A DNA stretch of 64,000 nt from Aurantiochytrium sp. KH105 (taxonomy: Eukaryota > Sar > Bigyra > Thraustochytrida > Thraustochytriidae), in the NCBI GenBank assembly GCA_003116975.1, contig BGKB01000218.1, positions 1 through 64,000 of the forward strand, read 5' to 3'. Positions 1 to 11,255 of this stretch are shown piece by piece. Positions within the stretch are counted from its first letter, which is position 1. Every line of letters starts with the position of its first letter. A program made the position numbers and the translations under genes. The notes beneath the pieces were generated by a model. That model did no database searches, was not told the DNA's origin, and saw only the letters and a list, made by a program, of their open reading frames with translations.

Positions 1-71
1 GCTTACGTCTACGAATTCACTTTCGAGCGGAATCCCAGTCGATGTGCTGCAAAAGAAACGAACGTATCACT

Positions 72-1904
72 TCAATCGAAAGATCGCATAGCCGATTTGT
101 ACCATCCCTCACTGGCGATAGGATGAAAACTGCCCGTGAGCATTCCTTGGCCTCCTGGGTTCTCTCGTACCCACTCCACCTTTCGAGGGATCGTAAGAAT
201 GCAGCTTCCTATGTCATCGGTAAAATCGAGAACTTCTTGGAGATCAGATGAGTGTCCATTGATGTGGCCCAAGTATCGCATGGGCTTGTCTCCCAGAGTG
301 TCGCATGCATCGGGATCATAGTCGCTAGAGTCGATGGCTTGCTTTACTTCTGCAGATACCTTTCGACTGTCACGAAAGGCAACCTCGAGTCGCAGCAAGC
401 GCGCAAGACCGATACATTCGCCAACTGGCTTGACGAGGAAATCCCACGATATATCATTTCGATCAAAGCCTGGAACAGCCACCCGAAATCCTCGTTTGCC
501 ATATTTTGCAAGTCGGCTTTCGTATGTTGGACTCCGGCGTGCCACGTCAATGAGATTGAATCCGCGCGAGATCGCACGAATCGCGCGAGGCAAAGCCCAT
601 ACAGTTGAACCATCGTATCCTACACAGCAGCAATCGATGTCGAAGCCCATGAGGATCTCAGCTGGACTCTCGTAGAGTCGGAGAATGATCTGCACAGCTG
701 GAGTGCGGTATTCCTCATCCACGTCACTGTCATACCGATTGTTCGACGAAAAAGTGATTGCATGCTTTGTTCGCTTCACGCGAAAGCCGCCAAGCTGATC
801 CGCTATCTCTTTCACTTTAGCGTTGGCTTCTTCCTCGGTTTTGAGTCCATAGATAAAGAGGTCGAGATCAGTGTGGCACAAAGTGGATCTTTTCTCGGCT
901 GAATCCGAACCAGGGCATCCCTGGTGCCAGTCACTCATTGCGCGTATATACTCCTGAGAAGTCGCCGGAGCGCACTTGTTGATTCTACCAGGAGTACGTT
1001 GTAGCGCTGCAAGGACGCTGCCTCCTGCAAGAAACACATTTTCCCATGACAACTCCTCAAAGACTGAATCAGTGACAAATTTGAAGTTCTCGTCGAAAGC
1101 AAAACGCGTTTCCTCAATTGGCATGCCCTCGCCATTTCCTCCGAACGCATCGTGCCCTCCAAAGAGAAGGGTGTAGGGGGATTGAAGATCAGCGTCTGGT
1201 TGGCGTCGAAATTTGTCCACGTTAAGACCACCATTCCCATAGACGTCGATCATCGACCAATATTTCCCGTTCGTTTTCGTGCATGCAGCTCGGTTCTTGA
1301 CGAAGAACTGGCGCTGCTCATTCTCCTTCGCGCGGTGTGCGGCATCCTCGGCCGTGAGCCATCGATTGGGCTCTGCGTCAGGGTCTAGCTTTTGGAGTAA
1401 GCTCTTGATCATCAGGAAGTCAGCAGTCTTGATGAGCCTGCGTCTCTCGTTCTTAGAAAGTGGTCCAGGCACGGTGCCATTTTCGAGAAAGTCAAGAATC
1501 CAGCCAAAGGCCTCTGGGTCGCACTTTGGGAATTCTGTGACTGGCTTGAATCGACCGGAAAACGCTGTACACAATGCGGAATCTGGGTCGCGTCGAAGCG
1601 TCTCGACATGCGCCGTGAAAACCACCTCTTCTGCACCAACTTTAATCGTGACGGTATTCTCTGCCAGAGCGTATAGCGCCTCCATTTGCGCAATTTGGTC
1701 ATCGAGTTGTTTTCGTTTCTGCACGAGTTTTGCATGTTGTTCTTTGATCTCCTCCGTGGCGTCCCCAAGAGACCGGACGAGCTCTTGGTTATGCTCCATG
1801 GCTAACAAGCTCTGCGCGAGCAGCGCATCGAAGTGCGTCTTCTTTTCGTTGTCCTCAGAAGTCGACGCAGCGTCGGGAGGTGGAGACAGCTTTCGTTCAG
1901 ACAT
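72..1904 (-). CDS. BTB (T1/KCTD-type) protein with nucleotidyltransferase-like C-terminal half
   Basis: 610 residues from the ATG at 1904; the frame stays open to 1991 but only with a TTG start. Residues about 25-75 form a probable coiled coil. Residues about 83-170 look like a T1/KCTD-type BTB domain, which usually mediates oligomerisation or cullin-3 binding. The C-terminal half has FLAGGSVL near residue 290, TDLDLFIYG near 343 and FDIDCCCVGYDG near 418. This matches the order GG[GS], hDhDh and a third Asp of the nucleotidyltransferase fold (seen). A conserved-looking block RRSPTYESRLAKYGKRGF follows. That it transfers nucleotides is inference; the substrate is unknown. It is the last gene on the minus strand at the left edge and lies 342 bp from its neighbour. 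Confidence 0.72.
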   Translation of the reverse strand: MSERKLSPPPDAASTSEDNEKKTHFDALLAQSLLAMEHNQELVRSLGDATEEIKEQHAKLVQKRKQLDDQIAQMEALYALAENTVTIKVGAEEVVFTAHVETLRRDPDSALCTAFSGRFKPVTEFPKCDPEAFGWILDFLENGTVPGPLSKNERRRLIKTADFLMIKSLLQKLDPDAEPNRWLTAEDAAHRAKENEQRQFFVKNRAACTKTNGKYWSMIDVYGNGGLNVDKFRRQPDADLQSPYTLLFGGHDAFGGNGEGMPIEETRFAFDENFKFVTDSVFEELSWENVFLAGGSVLAALQRTPGRINKCAPATSQEYIRAMSDWHQGCPGSDSAEKRSTLCHTDLDLFIYGLKTEEEANAKVKEIADQLGGFRVKRTKHAITFSSNNRYDSDVDEEYRTPAVQIILRLYESPAEILMGFDIDCCCVGYDGSTVWALPRAIRAISRGFNLIDVARRSPTYESRLAKYGKRGFRVAVPGFDRNDISWDFLVKPVGECIGLARLLRLEVAFRDSRKVSAEVKQAIDSSDYDPDACDTLGDKPMRYLGHINGHSSDLQEVLDFTDDIGSCILTIPRKVEWVRENPGGQGMLTGSFHPIASEGWYKSAMRSFD

Positions 1905-2246
1905 TGCGCCGCGATAGGGCTTCCGCTCGTCAGCCGTCTGACTTGTCGGGACGCCTCGCCTCTCCACTACCTCAAAAAATGTGAGCTGCAATCAAATCGA
2001 GAATCACACAATCTTTTGCTGTGAAACCGTCTCGAAACCACATTCTGAATGTAACGGTGTAACAGTGTCCAGGGCAACAAAGCTCGGTCGATACAAGCGT
2101 GCAAGAGCAAACCACTTTCTGGGAGCGCCGCAAGGATGCACGAAGCCATATTTTCGCTAATGCAAATGCGAATTGAATGCTTTGCAAGGTAATCAAACTT
2201 GTGGTTGACTATTCACTTTTTCGTTCCAGTGCGAAGACTAACTTGG
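1905..2246. other. Intergenic, no gene seen
   Basis: A 342-bp gap between two minus-strand genes: the 5' flank of the BTB gene and the 3' flank of the hydrolase. It is more AT-rich than the coding DNA. No RNA gene or repeat is recognisable. Confidence 0.6.
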
Positions 2247-3443
2247 CTAAAGTTCGATATTGTGGAGTTCGATCTTGAGACCATCGTGGGGAATTTGGAC
2301 GTCGATTCCCTTCGTTTCCTTGAGGTTGGCCAGCATTGCGTTGTCGCGGTCGTGCTCAAAGTTGTGTGAGACGCCTATGAGAAAGGATTTTGCGGGGCGG
2401 AGCTCTTCGATGATTTCGAGACTCTGCTCGAGACTGAGGTGAGTTGGGTACTTGCGTTTCTTGTGGAGGGTGTCGATCACAAGGTATTCGATATCCCACT
2501 TGCGAAGTTGTTTCATGATTTTGGGTGGAATCTCAGAAACGTCACTAAGGTAAACAAACTTGCGGTTTGATTTCCCAAAAGCAAAGCCAAGCGAAAGGTA
2601 ATTGGCGCCGTGATAAACAGGAAGCGGCGTAATATCCAGGCCGGCGACGGAGAACGGGCTGAGTGCGTCGTCAAGAGACGGTGTTGACATGACCTTGTAC
2701 TTTAGCGTGGCAATGAACGTCTTGACCTCATCTTGCATCGCATCGACCTTGCTCGGATCCTGGTCGGCAAGGTGCGCAAGTGGACCTATAAAGTCGGGTG
2801 CAGGGTCGCGCACTAAGTAGGGAAAGGCACGCTTGATCATATTGTACGTGTGAAGCGAAGTATACACCTCGACCGGGTTTCCGGGCTTGGCGACGAGGCG
2901 TAGATCATCTAGACCAAAGACGGCGTCAGCATGGTCGTGGGTGATGACGACAGCGTCAAGTCTAGGGATGCCGTGCCGAGGGTACCATGTGAGGGCGGTT
3001 TCGCGAAAGGTCTTGCCGCAATCTATCTGTACAAAGTGTCTTTGCGCGCCTACTCTATCGTGCTGAGGCTCGTCATCGGTTTTGGTGCTCGTAGAATGAG
3101 CGTCGAAGCAAATGAGCATGGACGGGTTTCCGCGCACGTTCTTGTTGACCTCGGGAGGACCGTCTCGCAGCGCCTTTTGACAGGTTTCGCAGCCCCCGAC
3201 CTCGTTGAAACTCGGCTGCAAGCCCAAGACGCAGTTTAGGTGCGGGTTGACGGAGCTCGTGCCCGTACCCATGAACACCACACAGGGTGGGGCGCCGGTT
3301 TCTCCGGCGCGTTTGTCCTCTCGCATCTGCATTTGCGCCCGAGCGGCATTCTCGTCGCCGCGAAAGCCTGCTACAGCCGCGAGTCCGAGCGCCGCGCCGG
3401 CCCCCAGGCACCTCGCCAGTCGCGTGGTGTGCGAAGCTGCCAT
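2247..3443 (-). CDS. Metallo-beta-lactamase-fold hydrolase (PhnP/RNase Z-like group)
   Basis: 398 residues. The fold begins with GTGTSS near residue 58, followed by a Cys-containing segment (GGCETCQ). The metal site motif THDHADAVFGLDD lies near residues 168-180. YLSDVSEIPP and the late GVSHNFEHD supply the further ligands expected of this fold. The layout matches fungal and protist MBL-fold proteins related to PhnP (cyclic phosphodiesterase) and to the uncharacterised fission yeast hydrolase C777.06c. The N-terminus has a hydrophobic stretch, LGAGAALGLAAVAGF, that could be a signal peptide or organelle-targeting sequence. The exact substrate cannot be read from the sequence; phosphodiester hydrolysis is the family expectation. 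The ATG at 3443 faces the ALKBH6 gene across 478 bp. Confidence 0.85.
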   Translation of the reverse strand: MAASHTTRLARCLGAGAALGLAAVAGFRGDENAARAQMQMREDKRAGETGAPPCVVFMGTGTSSVNPHLNCVLGLQPSFNEVGGCETCQKALRDGPPEVNKNVRGNPSMLICFDAHSTSTKTDDEPQHDRVGAQRHFVQIDCGKTFRETALTWYPRHGIPRLDAVVITHDHADAVFGLDDLRLVAKPGNPVEVYTSLHTYNMIKRAFPYLVRDPAPDFIGPLAHLADQDPSKVDAMQDEVKTFIATLKYKVMSTPSLDDALSPFSVAGLDITPLPVYHGANYLSLGFAFGKSNRKFVYLSDVSEIPPKIMKQLRKWDIEYLVIDTLHKKRKYPTHLSLEQSLEIIEELRPAKSFLIGVSHNFEHDRDNAMLANLKETKGIDVQIPHDGLKIELHNIEL

Positions 3444-5068
<1,625 letters not shown>

Positions 5069-5094
5069 ATAGTATTGTAACAGTCATGTATTGG

Positions 5095-5838
5095 TCAGAG
5101 GTCTCCAAAATTGCGAAAGTGTGCAATCGATAGAAAGACAATGCCCACCACATAGACGATGAGCAAAGCGAGAAGCGCAATAAAGGTGTTGAACATCCGA
5201 ATAGTGTACTTGCCGATGCACTTGCCCGTCCAGGGACAGTGGTGGTCGAGATCTTGGATGCATACCCCGCAGGCGAGACAATGAATCGTCCCCGGGGGAC
5301 GCAGCACCTGGCAAATATTGCACGGCAGGTCCGCAGAGCCCTCTTCATTGGCGGCGGCGAGACCATCGACCTGACGCGGCACAATGCCTGGGTCGCTGCA
5401 GCTCGTGACCAAGAAGGCCGCCAGTACAAGCGCTGCAATCAATATGCCCACGACGCCAGCCGCGGGGTGCAGTGGGAAGGCTACAAAGGTAAGCCAGATT
5501 CCCGTGCACGAGGAGATGAGCAGGACGGTGACGACTGCGCACGCCCAGTCGGGTCCGAGCAGCATGGTCTTTGGGAACCTGCCTTTGCGCTGGCCGACGC
5601 CAATCTCGCCGTACAGCAGCGTACATTTTCCTGCTTGCAGCGGCTGCGCGCACGTGCAACAGACGGCGCAACAGCAGCAGCGCTTGTCGCGCAGTCGGAG
5701 TTGGAGGCGCGGGGTCCGCCGTCTCGCGACGGCGGCTCCTCCTTCCTCGATGCTCATCTCGCGGCGGCGGTCGACGTGGCCCTCGCTCGGGACGAGCGTC
5801 GCGTTCCCCGCGTCGTGCACGGCCGCGGCGCCCAGCAT
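5095..5838 (-). CDS. DHHC-type protein S-palmitoyltransferase
   Basis: 247 residues. Two hydrophobic helices (ACAVVTVLLISSCTGIWLTF and a following GVVGILIAALVLAAFLV) precede the cysteine-rich domain with CNICQ, HCLACGVC and DHHCPWTGKCIG. At least one long hydrophobic segment follows. This is the zf-DHHC fold; the DHHC cysteine carries the acyl chain during transfer to substrate cysteines on endomembranes. The protein is short and ends soon after the third/fourth membrane segment, so the C-terminal TTxE/PaCCT region of many family members is not visible. Its start is 216 bp from the divergent WD40 gene, so the two probably share a promoter. Confidence 0.88.
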   Translation of the reverse strand: MLGAAAVHDAGNATLVPSEGHVDRRREMSIEEGGAAVARRRTPRLQLRLRDKRCCCCAVCCTCAQPLQAGKCTLLYGEIGVGQRKGRFPKTMLLGPDWACAVVTVLLISSCTGIWLTFVAFPLHPAAGVVGILIAALVLAAFLVTSCSDPGIVPRQVDGLAAANEEGSADLPCNICQVLRPPGTIHCLACGVCIQDLDHHCPWTGKCIGKYTIRMFNTFIALLALLIVYVVGIVFLSIAHFRNFGDL

Positions 5839-6054
5839 GCCGCCCGCGTCGATCAGGTTCTGGGCGTCGCCTCGCGGTCTGTACTCCTCACGCGGCGCTC
5901 CTCAGGCTCCTGCTGCTTCACAACGTTCCTGAGAACGAGAACGAGAACAAGAACAAGGAGGACAGACTCGGAACACGAGCACGAGGTCGAGGACGAGGAC
6001 CAAGACCAAGACGAAGACGAAGACCGAGACCGCTGGCGCGGCGACGACGCCGCG
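5839..6054. promoter_or_regulatory. Bidirectional promoter region with (GAGAAC)n/(GACGAG)n repeats
   Basis: A 216-bp gap between divergent starts. It contains purine-rich short repeats (GAGAACGAGAACAAG from about 5931, then GACGAGGACCAAGACCAAGAC to 6025). These are open in several frames and explain the spurious Arg/Glu-rich reading frames here. Confidence 0.5.
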
Positions 6055-7514
6055 ATGGCAACGAACGCAAGCGGCGCACCGACGGGGCCGCTCCCGGCGC
6101 AGACACGGGAGTATCGGGGCCACGAAGCGCGCATGTTTTGGTGCGATCTCCGTGAGTTAGTTAAGGTTGTTTGTTGACGGCGGCGCCGACGACGACCTGG
6201 ACGCGGAGCCCGGCGTGGCCTGGCGTGGGGAATTGCCGCGCGATGGGTTTGGGGTGTCTGCGGCGGGCGACTGACGCTGGATGCGTGGCGCTAACTTTCT
6301 AACTTTTGCTGTTCTTGCCTTGCTTGTTTCACGATCGGATAGTTGAGAGTGACAACGTCGAGAACGAGTCGCTCGTGGCGACGGCCTGTGAGGACGGCAC
6401 GATTGGAGTATGGAGAGATGGCGAAGATCGTGCGCAGCGAACACACATATTCTTCAAAGCACACGACGATGAAAGTCTCCGCGTGCTCTGGGACAATGGA
6501 CAACCCGCAGCAGCGGGCAAGCGCATCATGCACTCTGGTGGGGCCAGAGGCGATGTCAAGACTTGGGTCGTTGACATGGATGCGCAGCAAGAAAAGGTCG
6601 GTTTACTACACGAGACACATTGCGTGGACTCGTCGCGTAGTGAGCAGAATGATGGGCAAGTCTATGGTTTATTGCAATTCGAACAGCGCGAGGAGCTCGC
6701 TGTGGCGCACGATGACCGAATCACCGTGCTGCACAAGAATGGCCTTCAAGAACTGCTTTCATGGCGCTATGGGAGTCGCGGATCTGTGACGGCGGGAGGC
6801 AGCCGAAATCCACACAACATGGCCTACGTCTTTGACTCAACCGTTCACGAAACATGTGTCTTTGCAGGGCTTTCTGACGGCTCGGTTCGCGGCCGCGATT
6901 TGCGTTCTCCCTTGTATGACACACTATGTATTGATGATGCTCACGACTCGCATGTCACGTGTTGTGCGGTGTCAGGATCTGGGACCTACATTCTCAGTGG
7001 CAGTGGGAGAGGTGGCACTGCTCTCTATGACCGGCGCGCCACAGAGAATGGACCTTTGTGGCGCAAGTTGCCGAGTGACGGGGAGACACCGCGACCCATC
7101 TACGGTGGTACCTTTTGGCCGCAGCGTGATGACCTCATGATGACTTGGTCGAGTAGCGGGGATTTGTGTTTCATGGACGCGAAGGGCCGTTCGCGACTCT
7201 TTTCACCTCACTTCAAGACACGAACACAGAGGGGCCAAAAGTACCCGATCTTTTCTCTGTCCATGTCTGCGCAATGGAGTCGACTCGTGTTGTGCGGAGG
7301 AACAACCCCTTCGGAACCGCCGGTGGGCGCCCCTCGGAATGCAGGTAGGAAGCGGTCTCGATCTGTGTCTAACTCTGGCTTGCGACGCGCTCCGACGCTT
7401 GCTGAGGGTGCTCTTCCCGTGCGCGCCGACCCTCTGGATCATTCCGTGCCGTGGCTTTCCATGAGACTTGAAGCGACGTCAGTCACGGAGTTAATTGATT
7501 CTGGCGCCCAATGA
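6055..7514 (+). CDS. WD40-repeat protein, two exons
   Basis: Exon 1 6055-6151 (MATNASG... FWCDL) and exon 2 6343-7514 join in frame, with donor C|GTGAG and acceptor GGATAG|, to give 422 residues. Exon 2 has WD-type strands: LVATACEDGTIGVW, DVKTWVV, FAGLSDGSVRGRDLRS, TCCAVSGSGTYILSGSGRGGTALYDRR and MMTWSSSGDLCFMD. These fit a beta-propeller scaffold. No closer family is recognisable and no partner can be named. The last 13 codons and the stop lie inside the first copy of a 166-167-bp tandem repeat that continues downstream, so the 3' end of the gene has been re-copied there. It is divergent from the DHHC gene. Confidence 0.8.
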
Positions 7515-7970
7515 AGAAAGCAGAATTTGTGTATTGCATGGCTGAGAAAAGGGCAGTTTCATCGTGCATTGCTGTTGATCCTCTTGCAAGAAGCACCAGC
7601 GTGTGAGGAAAGAAAGGGGAAAATGGAGGGAAGAGCGAACCGACGTCAGTCACGGAGTTTATTGATTCTGGCGCCCAATGAAGAAAGCAGACTTGTGAAT
7701 TGCATGGCTGAGAAAAGAGCACTTTCATCGCGCATTGCTGTTGCTCCTCTTGCAAGAAGCGCCAGCGTGTGAGGAAAGAAAAAGGAAAATGGAAGGAAGA
7801 GCGAAGAGACGTTGGTCACGTAGTTTATTGATTCTGGCGCCCAATGAAGAAAGCAGAACTTGTGTATTGCATGGCTAAGAAAAGAGCAGTTTTATCGCGC
7901 ATTGCTGTTGCTCCTTTTGCAAGAAGCACCAGCGTGTAAGGAAAGAAAAAGGAAAATGGAGGGAAGAGCG
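7475..7970. repeat. Three tandem copies of a 166-167-bp unit derived from the WD40 gene 3' end
   Basis: Copies begin at 7475, 7642 and 7808 with GACGTCAGTCACGGAG or a close variant. Each then reads TTGATTCTGGCGCCCAATGA, so the final codons and stop of the WD40 gene are repeated twice downstream. Further shared blocks include GCATGGCTGAGAAAAG and AAGAAGCACCAGCGTGTGAG. The copies differ by scattered substitutions. The array ends abruptly where the damaged sequence starts at 7971, so more copies may be missing. Confidence 0.9.
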
Positions 7971-8115
7971 CCCCCCCCCCCCCCCCCCCCCCCCCCCCNA
8001 AAAAAAAGAAATTTTTTCCCGCCTGTGTTTGTCCCTTTTTCAAAAAAAACCCCCGGGGTAAGAAAAAAAAAAAAAAAAAGGGGGGAAAGGGCCCCCCCCC
8101 CCCCCCCCCCCCCCT
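7971..8115. other. Probable assembly artefact (homopolymer runs and an N)
   Basis: A run of C (with an N near 7999), then A, T, C, A, G and C homopolymers, with almost no complex sequence. This looks like a low-quality gap fill at the end of a tandem repeat, not biology. Reading frames through it encode poly-Pro/Gly and should be ignored. Confidence 0.85.
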
Positions 8116-9568
8116 TTTTCCTGCAATTTGCCAATCAATCACCAGGCCAGCTCCGTTATCCTTCCATCTATAATCATTCCTTTCTGTCTTCCTTCCCCGA
8201 ATGGCTCAGGCTTCGTCTATTCGTTTCTTTCAACTATTCGAGCTCGGCCGAAAGTGGACTCGGACTCGAACCGTTCGTTTTTTGTCTTATTTTTCGTTTT
8301 TCCGTTCCACTTCGTTCGTTCTTCCTTACTCAATCATCCCTCATGGCCCCCGCCCCCGTCCACTACACCCCCCATGTTCCCTTCCCCACAGATCGCTTCT
8401 CAAGAGCGCAGCCTACCCCCTTTCCCTCCGCCCCTTTCGGTTCACATCGGGCCGCCGAGCGGGCAGGGCGCGAGTTCCGCCGTCGACCGCCGGCGGTCCA
8501 TCGCGGGGTCCATCTGCGTTCGAGTTCTCCCCTGGCCAGCCAGCCCCGCACGCACCGCGACTCTGGCGCCGGCGCCGGCCTCGGCGCCGCCCCGTCCGCC
8601 TGGATCAGGCCAGCACGCCGAGCAGGCCCGCCGCGACAGGCCCCTCTGGTCTCGTCCCGCCCCGTCTCGCGGCAGCAGCAGCCGCCAAAGCTCTGCGTTA
8701 CGGGTGACTAACCACCTTTCCTCTCCAGCTGGTCCCAGCTCGCGGCCTCTCCCAGCCGCCTGCCTGCTGCAGCTGCCCTGCTGCCTCGGCCCGACTCCGG
8801 CCGTCCATCCGCATCAGCCAGCATCATCGTCTCCGTCCATCCGCATCCGCATCATCCTCATCCTGGCCATGCACGCAGCGCCGGGCGGCCAGAGAACGGA
8901 AGCGCGCGAGCGAGCGCGAGAGGGAGAACAGCCGGACTTGAAAGGGAAGAAAGAGCTCGAACTCGAAAGAAAGAAAGAAAGAAACAAGCGAAGCGCGTCT
9001 CGAAGGCCTGCTGCTCTGGTCCGAGCAGCTGGTCTGAAGCGGGAAACGCGGCGCGACGCAGGCGCGGCAGTCGCGCTTCGCCCCGCCTCGTCGGCCGAGC
9101 AGCGAGCGAGCTGGCCGAGGCCGGTCGCGGCGCTGCGCTGCTCTTCCCCTCCCCTCGGCGGCGAGCGGGCGCGGGGGCGCGACGCGCAGGAGAGAGATTC
9201 GTTGCGGCGCGGGATCGACGCGTGCGGCGCGGGAGAGAGATTGATTCGATCGCCTGCCGCGCGCGAAGGCGGCGGGCGAAGCGCGCGGGGCCGCGAGGCG
9301 AGGGCGGAGACCCGCGCGAGGCGGCGAGGCGGGAGGCCGCGGCAGACCCGCGCGAGGCGGCGCGCAGGGCCGATCGCGCGGCGCCGCGAGGCGGGTCGCG
9401 AGGCGGGCGGAGGGGGCGAGGAGAGCAGGAGAGCGGGCGCGCAAAGCGGGAAGACACGCGCCCCGCGGAGCGAGCGGCTTCGCGAGCTTGCGCATGTCCG
9501 CCGCCGCGGCGTGCAGAGGCCGCAGACGGCCAAGGCGCGAGGGCGCCGGGGAGGAGGAGGAGGAGAAG
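8116..9568. other. GC-rich 5' flank of the cyclin gene
   Basis: 1.45 kb with no supported gene. The left part is pyrimidine-rich (TTCC/TTCG); the right part is extremely GC-rich with GCGCGAGGCG-type repeats near 9270-9420. Several long open frames exist on both strands, but they encode only Arg/Ala/Pro-rich low-complexity sequence. A 5' UTR and promoter are the likely content. Confidence 0.5.
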
Positions 9569-10918
9569 ATGAGCCAGGCGGGCCGGGAGCAGGAGCAGCA
9601 GCAGCAGCAGCTCGGGCGGAAGCAGCGCCTGCTCACAGAGCGCGGCGGCGCCCTCCGGGAAAAACGGCAGCTCCCGCAAAAGCAGCTGCACAAGCACACG
9701 CAGCTGCTGGTGCTGGGGGGCGGCAGGAGCTTGCGGAGGTCGGCGACGGCGACGAGCCTGCGCAGACGCTCGAGTCTGGTCGAGGTGTTTGCCGAGCCAG
9801 ATCCGGAAGCAGGGGTGAAGAATGAGGGCCCGGCGGCGCACCATCGACGCGACGTCGGCACCAAATCGTCGCAGCTGCGAGCGCCCTTCGCGTCGTGCGC
9901 CAGGAAGACCGGCAGCAAAACACAAGACAGCGACGGAGAGGAAGAAACCAAGGACAAGGAGGAGGACGAGGGAGACGAAGAAGAGAACGACGATTTCGAA
10001 GACGATGATGCGCGGTCGGCGGCCTCGTCGAACTTCTACTCCATTTCTGGCGAAGAATCAGCAGACTCAATAGCAGAGCTCTGGAGCCCGCTCGCCGTTC
10101 GCTACCATCGTCTCTCGAGTGACAACCTCGGCCTCGTAGTCTCCATCGCGCAGGGCGGTCTCCAGAGGATACGCAGGGAGGCGCAGTCCGCGCAAGTCTC
10201 CCTCCGCGACGTTGTCGATCTCTTCGGAAAGTCCATCGCCAACATGGCACGGATCGCCGACGGCCAAGTAAGACCGCCAAACGCAATCACAAGCTTTGAC
10301 GGCGTCTCGGTCCCTTCCATCACAATGTCAGACTACATCTGGCGCATCGTGCAGTCCCTTAACGCCCAAGCTGACCCGGCGCATTTTGCCTCGGACGGCT
10401 CGGAGCTCTCAGAGCTTGCTCGGTGCACCTCTCCACGCCGACGCGCCAGTACGGACAGTCTCGACGTGCACCCAAGTCCCGGCGAGACTGCCCTCGAGGG
10501 CGAGCATAGTGCCATGGGTCGAGGTCTCCGCTGTCTGTTGTTGGCCTTGGTCTACATTGATCGTGCGTACACGCGTCACCCCGATGCCTTTTGCATCAGG
10601 AGCGTGTCCATGCACCGCATCGTCCTCACGGCCATGTATCTTGCCGCCAAGTTCACGGACGATACGCTACCACATTCGCACTGGACATTTGCACGACTTG
10701 GCGGGATTTCCTGCAGCGAGCTACGTTCGCTCGAGGTTTGCTTCTGCCATCTCGTCGACTATCGTCTCTACGTGACCGAGGCCGAGTTTCAGGCACTCTG
10801 CATGGAGCAGCTCCGCTGCGCCGTGCGCAACGCTCGAGAGCTTCGTCAAGCGCGCCAGGCGGCAAAGAATGGCCCCTCGCTTCGTCGCAACTCCCGCAGC
10901 GCTGCAACGATGGCATGA
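9569..10918 (+). CDS. PHO80/cyclin P (U)-type cyclin
   Basis: 449 residues from the ATG at 9569; an in-frame upstream region from 9488 adds only low-complexity sequence. The N-terminal third is low complexity (polyGln, then acidic). The cyclin box lies in the second half: SITMSDYIWRI, then a Ser-rich insertion of about 50 residues, then LLLALVYIDRAYTRH, SMHRIVLTAMYLAAKFTDD, HWTFARLGGISCSELRSLE and CHLVDYRLYVTEAEF. This is the PHO80-like signature (RLGGIS..EL..LE). Such cyclins bind CDKs of the Pho85/CDK5 type in nutrient (for example phosphate) or cell-cycle control. The insertion between the first two cyclin-box helices is unusual. Confidence 0.88.
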   Translation: MSQAGREQEQQQQQLGRKQRLLTERGGALREKRQLPQKQLHKHTQLLVLGGGRSLRRSATATSLRRRSSLVEVFAEPDPEAGVKNEGPAAHHRRDVGTKSSQLRAPFASCARKTGSKTQDSDGEEETKDKEEDEGDEEENDDFEDDDARSAASSNFYSISGEESADSIAELWSPLAVRYHRLSSDNLGLVVSIAQGGLQRIRREAQSAQVSLRDVVDLFGKSIANMARIADGQVRPPNAITSFDGVSVPSITMSDYIWRIVQSLNAQADPAHFASDGSELSELARCTSPRRRASTDSLDVHPSPGETALEGEHSAMGRGLRCLLLALVYIDRAYTRHPDAFCIRSVSMHRIVLTAMYLAAKFTDDTLPHSHWTFARLGGISCSELRSLEVCFCHLVDYRLYVTEAEFQALCMEQLRCAVRNARELRQARQAAKNGPSLRRNSRSAATMA

Positions 10919-11255
10919 TGATTGTTGTTGATCACCATGCAAGGTGGCTTTCAAGAAACAAAAAACCAAAATTGCAACACGGGCTCAACTCCTTTTCGTT
11001 GATGCTCGTCTCGGAATCATATGTATGCTACACGAAATATCTTTTTGTTGGGGGGTCTTTGATGACATGAACTTGAGTGAGTTGTGCCTGAAATATTCAA
11101 AGTTGAGCATCTCGGAAAATATCAAGAACGCGACCCAGATGGTAGACCAAGAAATGAAACGCCGTACGTTCAAAGGAACGTTCGTTCATCTTCCACTCGA
11201 TTGGAAATGGAAACATCTTCTTCTCCCTTCTCGACGGACTTTCAACAGCTTTCGC
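10919..11255. other. Convergent 3' flank, no gene seen
   Basis: 337 bp between the stop of the cyclin gene (+) and the stop of the SEL1L3-like gene (-). It is AT-richer and holds both 3' UTRs. No distinct element is recognised. Confidence 0.5.

Noticed and set aside
7971-8142. Poly-Pro/Gly frames through the homopolymer block
   Set aside because: The underlying sequence is an assembly artefact with an undetermined base.
8128-9825. 565-codon open frame on the plus strand before the cyclin gene
   Set aside because: The product is Pro/Ser/Arg/Ala low complexity, overlaps the cyclin start in another frame, and reflects GC-rich sequence with few stops.
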